64,000 bases of DNA from Streptomyces ficellus. Its GTDB lineage: Bacteria; Actinomycetota; Actinomycetes; Streptomycetales; Streptomycetaceae. The DNA lies in assembly GCF_009739905.1 (NCBI RefSeq), contig NZ_CP034279.1:496001-560000 (forward strand). Reading direction: 5' to 3'. The stretch's first letter is position 1, and each line of letters begins with the position of its first letter. Below the pieces are notes generated by a model, which saw only the letters and a list, made by a program, of their open reading frames with translations, had not been told where the DNA came from and made no database searches. Position numbers and translations under genes: made by a program. This document shows, one piece after another, positions 34,529 through 42,348 of this stretch.

Positions 34529-36151
34529 ATGACCACCACCGCGCGCCGCGCACGCACCGGGAACGGGAACGGAGACGGGGGCGGGGGCGGGGGTGGGGAA
34601 GGCCGCGACCCGTCCAGGGACGGACTGCGCAACCGGATCGAGGCCCACGTCCTCACCCACTACGAGCCGCTGTGGCGGGCGGTCCAGGGCAACCGGTGGC
34701 TGTACCGCCGGACCAACGCCGCGCTGACCGACCTCGCCATCCTCAAGGCGCCGCCGCGCCCCAACCCGCTGAGCACGCTGGCGCCCTACACCTCGTGGAC
34801 CTCCCTCACCGACCGGTCGTACGTCGGCCGTCACCTCCCCCCGGACCCCGCGCCCCACCCGGCACGGCCCGCCCCCGAGCGGGCGGCCGAGCTGTTCCGC
34901 CGGGACGGGGAGGGCGGGACCTGCGCCCGGTCGACCGCGCTGCTGCCGGCCTTCGCCCAGTGGTTCACGGACGGCTTCCTGCGCGGGCACGGCAAGGGCG
35001 GCGACCCCCGGCGCACCGACTCGCCGCACACCATCGACATGGTGCAGCTGTACGGTGCCGACCCGGAGATGACGGCGTGCCTGCGGGAGTTCGAGGGCGG
35101 ACGGCTGAAGAGCCGGACCGTCGACGGTGGGGAGTTCCCGCCCCTGCTGTGCGACGAGGGCCGGATCAAGGCCGAGTTCGAGGCGCTGAAGCCGGTCCGG
35201 TGGGAGGACGTCCCGGAACCGCTGCGCGACACCGTCTTCGCGTCGGGCGGCGACCGGGCGCACGCCCACCTCGGGCCGATGCTCGTCAACGTGCTCTTCC
35301 TCCGCGAGCACAACCGCATCGCGGGGCTGCTGGCCCGTGCCCACCGGTCGTGGGACGACGAGCGGATCTTCCAGACCACCCGCAACATCCTGGTGGTGAT
35401 GACGATCCGGCTGGTGCTGGAGGAGTACATCAACCACCTGACGCCGTTCCACTTCCGGTTCCGCCTCGACCCGTCACGCACGGTGCGGTCCAGCTGGTAC
35501 CGGGAGAACTGGTCGACCATCGAGTTCAGCCTGGTCTACCGCTGGCACGCCCTCATTCCGTCGGCGTACCGGATCGCGGGCCGGGAAGTACCGCTGCTCC
35601 ACACGCTCGCCAACGGCCGGATCATCGAGGAGCGGGGCATGGGCCCGCTGTTCGACGACCTGTCCCGGCAACCGGCGGGACACATGGGGCTGTTCAACAC
35701 CGATCCCCTGCTGCTGCCCATCGAGGCCCGCAGCGTCGAGGTGGGCCGGGAGCTGAAAGTGGCGTCGTACAACGACTACCGGGAGCACTTCGGTTTCCCC
35801 CGGGCGACCGATCTGCGCCAGGTGTCCGGCGACCCGGTGGTGCGCGAGGCGCTGCACGACCTGTACGGCGGTGTCGACGAGCTGGACCTGTACGTCGGCA
35901 TCCACGCCGAGGACGCCCGGCACGGCAGCCTGTTCGGCAACCTGCTCGGGCGGATCATCGGCATCGACTCCTTCTCCGAGGCGCTCACCAACCCGTTGCT
36001 GTCGCCCCGGCTGTTCACCGCCGAGACGTTCTCCCCGGAGGGGATGGAGATCCTGCGCCGGACCCGCTCGCTGTCCGACGTCGTCCACCGCAACCTGCCG
36101 GAGGACGACGGGCGTTACCGGGTGTCGCTGGGGGTCAAGCACGCGCGGTGA
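34529..36151 (+). CDS. Cyclooxygenase/diol-synthase-like heme dioxygenase (animal heme peroxidase family)
   Basis: A 540-residue protein that aligns by eye along most of its length with prostaglandin H synthase. EFSLVYRWHALIP contains Tyr337 and His340, matching the catalytic tyrosine and proximal heme His; YRWH is the form found in fungal Ppo and linoleate diol synthases, YHWH that of mammalian COX. FLREHNRIAGLL and TRNILVVMTIRLVLEEYI also match. Ser483 in DSFSEALTNPLLSP falls where COX has the aspirin-sensitive serine. The distal region FAQWFTDGF has Gln144 but Asp148 where COX has His. The N-terminus is Gly-rich. Probable role: dioxygenation of an unsaturated fatty acid, with the P450 processing the hydroperoxide. 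No signal peptide. Confidence 0.87.
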   Translation: MTTTARRARTGNGNGDGGGGGGGEGRDPSRDGLRNRIEAHVLTHYEPLWRAVQGNRWLYRRTNAALTDLAILKAPPRPNPLSTLAPYTSWTSLTDRSYVGRHLPPDPAPHPARPAPERAAELFRRDGEGGTCARSTALLPAFAQWFTDGFLRGHGKGGDPRRTDSPHTIDMVQLYGADPEMTACLREFEGGRLKSRTVDGGEFPPLLCDEGRIKAEFEALKPVRWEDVPEPLRDTVFASGGDRAHAHLGPMLVNVLFLREHNRIAGLLARAHRSWDDERIFQTTRNILVVMTIRLVLEEYINHLTPFHFRFRLDPSRTVRSSWYRENWSTIEFSLVYRWHALIPSAYRIAGREVPLLHTLANGRIIEERGMGPLFDDLSRQPAGHMGLFNTDPLLLPIEARSVEVGRELKVASYNDYREHFGFPRATDLRQVSGDPVVREALHDLYGGVDELDLYVGIHAEDARHGSLFGNLLGRIIGIDSFSEALTNPLLSPRLFTAETFSPEGMEILRRTRSLSDVVHRNLPEDDGRYRVSLGVKHAR

Positions 36152-36199
36152 CCACCGGACGGGACGGGGCCACCGCCGGGCCGGGCGGCGGGTGGGCTC

Positions 36200-37858
36200 T
36201 CAGGCCCGGGGGGCCGGGAGGACCCGTCTCGCCGTGGCCCGCAGTTCCTCCACCGTGGCCAGTTTGACCCGGGGCCGGCCCTCGCGGCGGCCACCGGCGA
36301 GTTCCGCCCGCTCGATCCTGGCCAGTCCGCGGGCGTCGACGACTCCCCGGACCCGGCGCCGGACCAGCCGCCGGAAGTCCTTCGCCGAGCGGGCCGGTTC
36401 GGGCAGGACGCCGGCGACCGCGTCGGCGAGCAGGGTGCCCACCGTCTCGGCCGCGCAGGTGCGGTTGGTCCCGATGCCGCCCGAGGGGCCGCGCTTGATC
36501 CACCCCACGACGTAGGTGCCGGGGCGCTCCCGCACCCGGCCCGCGTCGTGCGGGACGGTGCCGGTGGCGTCGTCGAAGGGCAGTCCGGCGACCGGCACGC
36601 CGCGGTAGCCGACCGCTCGCACCACGGTGCCCGCGGGGATCCTCGCTTCGGCCTGCCGCCCGGTGACGCGTACGGCGGTCACGGCGTCGCCGCCGAGGAT
36701 CTCCAGGGGTGCGGAGTGGAAGCGCAGCACGATGCGGCGCCCGCGCCCGGGGGCGGGCGGCCCGGACCAGTCGGGGCGTTCGCGGGTGACGTCCGCGAGG
36801 AGGGCGGCCTTGTCCGACGGGCCTGCCGCGTCGATCGCGGCGCCGACGCGCGGGTCGTGGTCGTCGACGACCAGTTCGACACCGTCCAGGTGTTTCAGCG
36901 CGCGCAGTTCGGAGGGTGTGTATGCCGCGTCCTCGGGGCCGCGGCGCCCCAGCAGCACCACCTCGCGCACGCCCCCCGCCCGCAGCGCGCCCAGCGCGTG
37001 GCCGGCGATGTCGGTGCCGGCCGCCAGGGCGTCGGGGTCCGACACCAGGATCCGGGCGATGTCCAGGGCGACGTTGCCGTTCCCGACGACGACCACCCGC
37101 TCGCCGGCCGGCCGTACCGCGTCCGCCGCGACGTCCGGGTGGGCGTTGTACCAGGCGACGAACGTGGTGGCGGACAGGCTGCCGGGCAGGTCCTCCCCGG
37201 GTATCCCGAGCCGGCGGCCGGTGGAGGCGCCCACGGCGTACACGACCGCGTGGTGGTGCGCGGCGAGTTCCTCGGCGGTGATGTCGCGGCCGACATCGAG
37301 GCCCAGGTGCATCCGCACGCGCGGGTGGGAGTGGAAGCGGGCGAAGGCGTCGCCGATCCTCTTGGTCCCGGGGTGGTCCGGAGCGACGCCGTAGCGGACG
37401 AGGCCGCCGGCCACCGGGAGCCGGTCGACGAGGGTGACCTCGGCGTTGGTGTGCAGCAGCAGGTCCTCGGCGGCGTACATGCCCGCCGGGCCGGTGCCGA
37501 CCACCGCGACCCGGACGGGGGCGAAGTCGGCCGGCAGGGCTCGCTCGAAGCGCGGCGCGCCCCAGGGGTGGAAGTTGGGGCCGGTGTCGGCGGGCGGCTC
37601 CGGCGTGCCCTCGTAGTACGCGGCGTTGACGTCGGCGAAGTCCCGGTGCGCGCCGGTCAGCGCGTCGGCGGGGAAGATCGCGTCCACCGGGCAGGCGTCC
37701 GCGCAGGCGCCGCAGTCGATGCAGGCCCGCGGGTCGATGTACAGCATGTCGGTGGTCCCGAACGCGGGCTCGCCGGGCGCGGGATGGATGCAGTTGACCG
37801 GGCACACGGCGACACAGGTGGCGTCGTTGCAGCAGGTCTGGGTGATGGCGTACGTCAT
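36200..37858 (-). CDS. Ferredoxin-NADP reductase with N-terminal bacterial ferredoxin domain (FprA/adrenodoxin reductase type)
   Basis: A 552-residue electron-transfer flavoprotein. Residues 1-70 are a 7Fe/8Fe-type ferredoxin with clusters in CCNDATCVAVCPVNC and CIDCGACADACPVD. Then VAVVGTGPAGMYAAEDLL (about 116-133) binds FAD and VVVVGNGNVALDIARILV (about 248-265) NADP(H). WIKRGPSGGIGTNRTCAAET near the C-terminus is typical of FprA/adrenodoxin reductase. It moves electrons from NADPH to iron-sulfur partners and could feed the P450, desaturase or diiron oxygenase nearby. ATG at 37858 precedes the first Cys cluster by eight residues. It lies 61 bases downstream of the diiron oxygenase gene, probably as an operon. 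Confidence 0.9.
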   Translation of the reverse strand: MTYAITQTCCNDATCVAVCPVNCIHPAPGEPAFGTTDMLYIDPRACIDCGACADACPVDAIFPADALTGAHRDFADVNAAYYEGTPEPPADTGPNFHPWGAPRFERALPADFAPVRVAVVGTGPAGMYAAEDLLLHTNAEVTLVDRLPVAGGLVRYGVAPDHPGTKRIGDAFARFHSHPRVRMHLGLDVGRDITAEELAAHHHAVVYAVGASTGRRLGIPGEDLPGSLSATTFVAWYNAHPDVAADAVRPAGERVVVVGNGNVALDIARILVSDPDALAAGTDIAGHALGALRAGGVREVVLLGRRGPEDAAYTPSELRALKHLDGVELVVDDHDPRVGAAIDAAGPSDKAALLADVTRERPDWSGPPAPGRGRRIVLRFHSAPLEILGGDAVTAVRVTGRQAEARIPAGTVVRAVGYRGVPVAGLPFDDATGTVPHDAGRVRERPGTYVVGWIKRGPSGGIGTNRTCAAETVGTLLADAVAGVLPEPARSAKDFRRLVRRRVRGVVDARGLARIERAELAGGRREGRPRVKLATVEELRATARRVLPAPRA

Positions 37859-37919
37859 GTCGTCGGCCCGTCCGGCTCGTTCGGCTCGTGTCGTCTCTTC
37901 TCGCCCTGTCCCGGCTCGT

Positions 37920-38834
37920 TCAGATCAGGTGGGCGCGCTTGTAGAACGCCAGGGCGGGGCGGGTGAGGAGCCCGGCCGACGCCAGGAACTCCATCAGTCC
38001 GGCGCAGCTCGAACGCATCAGGGACTTGTGGTGCTCGTTGGCCCCGGCCTCGCGGAGGGCACGCTTCCGGTCGAGTCCGGCGTTCTGGTACACGTCCTTG
38101 TTCACCATGCTGGTGACGATGACGTAGGAGGCGATGGCGATGACGACGGCGTGGACGTGCCGGCGCAGGCGCCCCGCCTTCGCGAGCCTCCTGCGGGTCT
38201 CGTCGCGGGCGAACTTCATGTGCCGCGACTCCTCGACCACGTGGATGTTGTTGATGGTGCGGACGAAGGGCACGACGCGTTCGTCCCGCATCCAGTCGCG
38301 CTGCATGACGTCGAGCACCTCCTCGGCCACGAGGATGGCGGCGTACGCGGCCTCTCCGAACGCGATCGTCTTGAAGGCCCTGCCGAGTTCGACGGCGATC
38401 CGGTGCGGCCGGTACGCGGGGGCTCCGAGCTTCTGCGCCCCGCGAGCGAACATGATGGAGTGCCGGCACTCGTCGGCGATCTCGGTCAGCGCCCACTGGA
38501 AGCCGGGGTCGGTCGGGTCCTTGGCGTAGATGTCACGCAGCACCATCTGCTGGAGGATCATCTCGAACCAGATGCCGGTGCTCGCCACCGACGCGGCTTC
38601 CTGCCTGGTCAGTTCCTTGCGCTGCGCGTCGGTCATCTCGCGCCAGTAGGCCGTGCCGTAGAGCGTGCTCCATTCGGGGCTGGCGCCGTGGAAGTCCTTG
38701 TCCAGCGGCGTCTCCCAGTCGACCTCGGTGGCCGGGTCGTACGACAGGGTCGCGGCCGAGTCGAGCAGGCGGCGGGCGACGTCCTGGGCGTGCGGCCCGC
38801 GCCGGGTCTCCGGCCGGGCGGTGCTGCTTGCCAT
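37920..38834 (-). CDS. AurF-type diiron oxygenase
   Basis: A 304-residue ferritin-like protein. Metal ligand motifs are visible in order: LTRQEAASVAS, EIADECRHSIMFARG (ExxxxH), AILVAEEVLDVMQRD and NNIHVVEESRHMKFA. This pattern matches AurF-type oxygenases, which oxidise aryl amines or related substrates, and many uncharacterised actinobacterial relatives. A hydrophobic segment (about 228-243) may touch the membrane. The gene is paired with the ferredoxin reductase downstream, its likely electron source. ATG at 38834 follows GAGGAGCCCCGC. An AT-rich imperfect dyad lies just upstream. Confidence 0.82.
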   Translation of the reverse strand: MASSTARPETRRGPHAQDVARRLLDSAATLSYDPATEVDWETPLDKDFHGASPEWSTLYGTAYWREMTDAQRKELTRQEAASVASTGIWFEMILQQMVLRDIYAKDPTDPGFQWALTEIADECRHSIMFARGAQKLGAPAYRPHRIAVELGRAFKTIAFGEAAYAAILVAEEVLDVMQRDWMRDERVVPFVRTINNIHVVEESRHMKFARDETRRRLAKAGRLRRHVHAVVIAIASYVIVTSMVNKDVYQNAGLDRKRALREAGANEHHKSLMRSSCAGLMEFLASAGLLTRPALAFYKRAHLI

Positions 38835-38867
38835 GCGGGGCTCCTCGGATCGAGCGGCGTTTCCTTA

Positions 38868-38887
38868 TTAGACAAGATGTAAGCAAG
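38868..38887 (-). promoter_or_regulatory. AT-rich imperfect dyad upstream of the diiron oxygenase gene
   Basis: Read on the minus strand, CTTACATCTTGTCTAATAAG has complementary ends (CTTA/TAAG) and half-sites ACA/TGT around TCT. It is strikingly AT-rich for this genome and about 35-55 bases from the start codon, so it may be an operator (TetR-like size) or part of the promoter. Confidence 0.35.
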
Positions 38888-39018
38888 CCGTCGGACGGAC
38901 CGTACAGCACGAGGGCCGCCGGGGCCTACCCTCCGGTAGAAATCTCCACGCGATCGGTCGGACCGGCGAGTTGGGAGAGCCGCGCCGGCCTCGCCGGTCA
39001 CGCCGCACCACGCGAAAA

Positions 39019-39062
39019 GCCCCGGCGGGTCACTCACCGGGTGGTGGATGACCCGCCGGGGC
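39019..39062 (-). terminator. Hairpin terminator after the membrane-anchored protein gene
   Basis: A perfect 14-bp stem (39019-39032 with 39049-39062) encloses a 16-base loop that itself holds the short stem CACC/GGTG. It lies 46 bases beyond the stop of the 39109-40047 gene. Confidence 0.75.
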
Positions 39063-39108
39063 ACGGGCGGCGGGGGGTGAGGCGGTGGGGGTGGGGCGGG
39101 CCGCCGGC

Positions 39109-40047
39109 TCAGGGGGTTCTCGCCGTGAGGCGTACGGTGCCGAGGATCCGGCGGACGGTCGCGTCGGGCACCCGGTCGGACACCCCCGCCGCCCCCAGGA
39201 AGGTCCACGACAGGATCTCCCCCTCCGGTCCGGTGAAGGCGAAGGTGGTGGCCGTGCCCTCGACGTCGCACTTGCCGGGGCCGGCCGCACCGGACGACGA
39301 GGCCGTCGCCACGACGCCCTTGAGCCCGGAAGGCGTGGTGTACGGCGTGACCGCGCCGACCCGGACCTTGTCCCGGTCGGGCTGGGTGTAGGCCCCGTAC
39401 ACCCACAGCTCCACGCTCTTGCGGGCCGCCTCCTCGGGCGTCCCGGCGTCCTTCTCACCGCGGGAGCCCACGGAGGCGAGCGGGGTGTCCTCGGGCGTAC
39501 CGTCCCTGTCGTCGTCGGACTGGCACCACTGCTCCTTGAGCATGGCCGGCGCCGCGAAGCCGACGAGGGGCTTGTCCTCGGGATCGTTCTCGTCGCTCAC
39601 GTAACTCACCCAGGAGGCCGCCTTGACGCCCCACTCCGGCGGGACGTCGAACGCGATGCCCTTCTTGGGGTTGACCACGGTCTTCCACCCGGCGACGACC
39701 GGGCGCCCGGCGGCACCGCGGCCGTCCGGCGAGGCGGGCGGCGAGGACGCGGCGACGGGAGGGCCGGGGCGGGGGGCGGGGTCCTCCTCGCCGCCCAGGA
39801 CGAGGTAGCCGGTGACACCCGCGGCGGCGACGACCACCGCGGCCGCGGCCACCGCGACCATCACGGTCGTGCTCCGGGCGCCCCGCGCGGGCGGCCCGGA
39901 CGGCACGGCGCCGGGCGGCACGAGAGGCCCCTGCGCGACGGTCGGGGCGTAGGGCTGCGCATAGGGGTTGGGCTGCGCGCCCGGGGCGTTCGGTGTGTTC
40001 GGTGCGTTCGGGTCGTCACCCGTCGGCTGCTGCTGTCCTGGCCACAT
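39109..40047 (-). CDS. Membrane-anchored protein with extracellular domain, function unknown
   Basis: A 312-residue type II-like membrane protein. The cytosolic N-terminus (about 1-58) is Pro/Gln/Asn-rich (PNAPNTPNAPGAQPNPYAQP). One helix follows (about 60-85, VMVAVAAAAVVVAAAGVTGY), then a Pro-rich linker and a folded outer domain (about 120-312) starting PKKGIAFDVPPEWGV and ending in TVRRILGTVRLTA. Two cysteines (WCQSDDD and GKCDVEG) may form a disulfide. Similar proteins in Streptomyces are unnamed or DUF-class. Such tails often dock to kinases or scaffolds, but nothing here proves a role. Confidence 0.75.
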   Translation of the reverse strand: MWPGQQQPTGDDPNAPNTPNAPGAQPNPYAQPYAPTVAQGPLVPPGAVPSGPPARGARSTTVMVAVAAAAVVVAAAGVTGYLVLGGEEDPAPRPGPPVAASSPPASPDGRGAAGRPVVAGWKTVVNPKKGIAFDVPPEWGVKAASWVSYVSDENDPEDKPLVGFAAPAMLKEQWCQSDDDRDGTPEDTPLASVGSRGEKDAGTPEEAARKSVELWVYGAYTQPDRDKVRVGAVTPYTTPSGLKGVVATASSSGAAGPGKCDVEGTATTFAFTGPEGEILSWTFLGAAGVSDRVPDATVRRILGTVRLTARTP

Positions 40048-40116
40048 GGTGTTCCACCCTAGGTCGTGGCTCGGGCCGGCCCCTTTCCCGGCCTCGGCCC
40101 CCGCGTCGGCCGGTCG

Positions 40117-41103
40117 TCACATGCGCAGGCGTGCGGCGACAGGCAGGTGGTCGCTGCCGGTGCGCGGGAGGGGCCGGATGTCGACGACGGTCGCCGAGCG
40201 GGCCATGACCTGGTCGATCCGCGCCAACGGGAACGCGGCCGGCCAGCTGAGGGCGAAGTCCTCGGGGGCGGGCCGCAACGCCCCGGTGACGGGGGCGAGC
40301 CCGCGGTCTTGGACCGTGCCGTTGAGGTCGCCGAGCAGGATCACCGTCCCGAGCGGCTCGGCAGCGATCGCCCGCCCCAGCATGGCGGCGCTCCTGTCCC
40401 GCGCGGCCGAGCCCAGCCCGGTCGACAGGCCGAGGCGTACCGAGGGCAGGTGGGCGACGAGCACGGCCGCCTCGCCGGAGGGCGTCACCGCGGTCGCCCG
40501 GAGCCCGCGGTTCCAGTCGGTGCCGAACCCCGGGGGCCTGATGTCCAGCGGCCGTACGTCCCGCAGGGGGTACGCCGACCACAGCCCGACCGTGCCGTGC
40601 ACGGCGTGGTGCGGATAGCGGGACGCGAGGGCCGCCCGGTACGCGGGGAGGGCGGCGGGGGTCAGCTCCTGGAGGGCTATCAGCTGGGGCGCGGCCTCCA
40701 TCAGGGTGCGGGCGGTGCCTTCGGGGTCCCGGTTCTCGTCGCTGACGTTGTGCTGGACGACCGTGAGGTCGTGGCCCGGCACGTCGCCCGCCGTCAGGGC
40801 GCCGCCGAACGGGACCAGCCACGCCACGGTCAGCGGGACCAACGCCACGAGCGCGGTGGCGGAGCGCCGTACCAGCGCGGCGACCAGCACCACCGGGGCG
40901 GCCAGGCCGAGCCACGGCAGGAACGTCTCCAGCAGGCTGCCCAGCCGCCCGGGCGTGTTGGGCACCGCGCCGGGGAAGGCCAGCAGGGCGGCGGTCACGA
41001 CGGCCAGGGCGGCGGTCACCCGGCCCCGCCGCCACGGCGACCGTCCCCGCGCGACCGGTGTGCCGGTCGTTCCCCCGCCCTTGCCCAGCATGTCCCCGTC
41101 CAT
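40117..41103 (-). CDS. Endonuclease/exonuclease/phosphatase (EEP) family membrane protein
   Basis: A 328-residue protein with three N-terminal hydrophobic helices (about 25-105: VTAALAVVTAALLAFPGAV, WLGLAAPVVLVAALV, ALVALVPLTVAWLVPFG), followed by an EEP catalytic domain facing outside or the membrane. Motifs are VVQHNVSDEN, LIALQELTPA (Glu), VILLGDLNGT (Asp-x-Asn) and TGSDHLPVAARL (Asp-His). The family cleaves phosphodiester bonds in nucleic acids, lipids or phosphoesters; the layout with N-terminal helices is common in Streptomyces and the substrate is unknown. ATG at 41103 has no strong ribosome site; ATG at 41091 is an alternative. Confidence 0.85.
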   Translation of the reverse strand: MDGDMLGKGGGTTGTPVARGRSPWRRGRVTAALAVVTAALLAFPGAVPNTPGRLGSLLETFLPWLGLAAPVVLVAALVRRSATALVALVPLTVAWLVPFGGALTAGDVPGHDLTVVQHNVSDENRDPEGTARTLMEAAPQLIALQELTPAALPAYRAALASRYPHHAVHGTVGLWSAYPLRDVRPLDIRPPGFGTDWNRGLRATAVTPSGEAAVLVAHLPSVRLGLSTGLGSAARDRSAAMLGRAIAAEPLGTVILLGDLNGTVQDRGLAPVTGALRPAPEDFALSWPAAFPLARIDQVMARSATVVDIRPLPRTGSDHLPVAARLRM

Positions 41104-41233
41104 ACCGGACGATGACGCCCGTGCGCGCCGCCGGGTTCCCTGATCGTTGCTGACGCCAAAAAATGGACGCCGGTGCCCGGTGTCGCCTAACGTGAGCGCC
41201 GACGCCCACGACAGCGGAAAGGAGGCGAGCGCC

Positions 41234-41290
41234 GTGCCCAAGTCACGTTCCCCTCGCTCCCGTTCCGTCTCCCCGGCGTCATCGGTCTGA
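41234..41290 (+). CDS. Possible 18-residue leader peptide upstream of the GNAT gene
   Basis: A short frame of GTG plus 17 codons then TGA, encoding a Ser/Arg/Pro-rich peptide (PKSRSPRSRSVSPASSV after the start). It is preceded by a nearly perfect AAAGGAGG (41218-41225) eight bases from the GTG, a better ribosome site than most genes here. It ends 41 bases before the acetyltransferase start. A regulatory uORF is possible; no attenuator hairpin is evident. Confidence 0.45.
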   Translation: MPKSRSPRSRSVSPASSV

Positions 41291-41331
41291 CCGGGAGCGC
41301 CACACTTCACCGCGTCCCGGAGGACACCCCC

Positions 41332-42234
41332 ATGACCGAGCTGGTCATCCGCGCGCTCGACTCGAGCGACGCCCATCTTTTCGACACCCTGCCCGATCCC
41401 CTCGGCGCCCGCGCGGCACACGCGCACAACCGGCACCGTCCCGACTGGAAGCGCGTGGCGGTCCGCGACGGTGCGGTCGTCGCCCGCGGCGCCTGGTGGG
41501 GCGGCCCCGACGACGACACCCCGCTGAACATCAACTGGTTCGACGTCGCCGAGGGCGAGGAGGAAGCGGGCGCCCAGTTGCTGCGCGGCGCTCCTCACCA
41601 GGTCGAGCTGGAGCTGAACCTGCCCTCGGGCTGGCGCGACGACGCCGTCGCGCGGGCCGCGGGCGAGGCCCGGCTCCGGGCCGCGCGGGCGGCCGGATAC
41701 GAGGTGCTGGTGGAGCGGTTCATGTACCGCTGGACGCCGGACCTCGGCCTGCCGGAGCGGCCGGGACGCCTGCGGTTCGCGGCCGAGCCGGACGACGCCG
41801 TGTTCTTCGACGCCCTGCGCCGCATCCACTCGGTGACGCTGGACGCGCACGCGCTGCGGGCGATCGCGCAGGGCGGGCTGGACCAGGCGGCCCAGGAGGA
41901 GCTGGACTTCTTCCACTGGTGCCCGTCGCCGCGCGAGTGGTGGCAGGTGGCGTACACGCCGGACGGCGAACCGGTCGGCATCCACATCCCCGCGCACAAC
42001 CCCGCCGGGCCGTGCGTCGGTTTCATCGGCGTGCTGCCCGAGCACCGGGGACACGGTTACGCCCACGACCTGCTGGCGGAGTGCACGCACTTCCTGGCCG
42101 AGCGGGGAGCCGCTTTCATCGCGGCGGCGACGGACCAGGGCAACACCCCGATGGCGGCGAACTTCGCCAAGGCCGGGTACCCGGTGGTCCGGGAACGCAT
42201 CAACCTGGTGCCCGGCGTCGCCCCCCGGGCCTGA
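41332..42234 (+). CDS. GNAT family N-acetyltransferase
   Basis: A 300-residue acetyltransferase. The C-terminal half holds the acetyl-CoA site: CVGFIGVLPEHRGHGYAHDL (about 222-241, R/Q-x-x-G-x-G/A form) and ANFAKAGYPVVRERINLV. The N-terminal half is a degenerate second GNAT-like module (LVIRALDSSDAHLFDTL), giving the double-domain size of about 300. The acceptor substrate is unknown. ATG at 41332 comes behind GGAGGACACCCCC. The gene ends in a strong hairpin. Confidence 0.85.
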   Translation: MTELVIRALDSSDAHLFDTLPDPLGARAAHAHNRHRPDWKRVAVRDGAVVARGAWWGGPDDDTPLNINWFDVAEGEEEAGAQLLRGAPHQVELELNLPSGWRDDAVARAAGEARLRAARAAGYEVLVERFMYRWTPDLGLPERPGRLRFAAEPDDAVFFDALRRIHSVTLDAHALRAIAQGGLDQAAQEELDFFHWCPSPREWWQVAYTPDGEPVGIHIPAHNPAGPCVGFIGVLPEHRGHGYAHDLLAECTHFLAERGAAFIAAATDQGNTPMAANFAKAGYPVVRERINLVPGVAPRA

Positions 42235-42243
42235 CACGCCTGG

Positions 42244-42284
42244 CCCGCCCGGGGGCGTACCCGCCCGGCACACCCCCGGGCGGG
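42244..42284 (+). terminator. Hairpin terminator after the GNAT gene
   Basis: CCCGCCCGGGGG (42244-42255) pairs perfectly with CCCCCGGGCGGG (42273-42284) across a 17-base loop, starting 10 bases after the stop codon. Confidence 0.75.
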
Positions 42285-42348
42285 TCTCCTCCGCGGCCGG
42301 TCACCGCTCCGCCGGTGGCCCGCCGATTGGCGGATCGCGGCCGTTCCC

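Noticed and set aside
41147..41193. Promoter TTGCTG/TAACGT upstream of the GNAT leader
   Set aside because: The two hexamers are 35 bases apart, twice the normal spacing.
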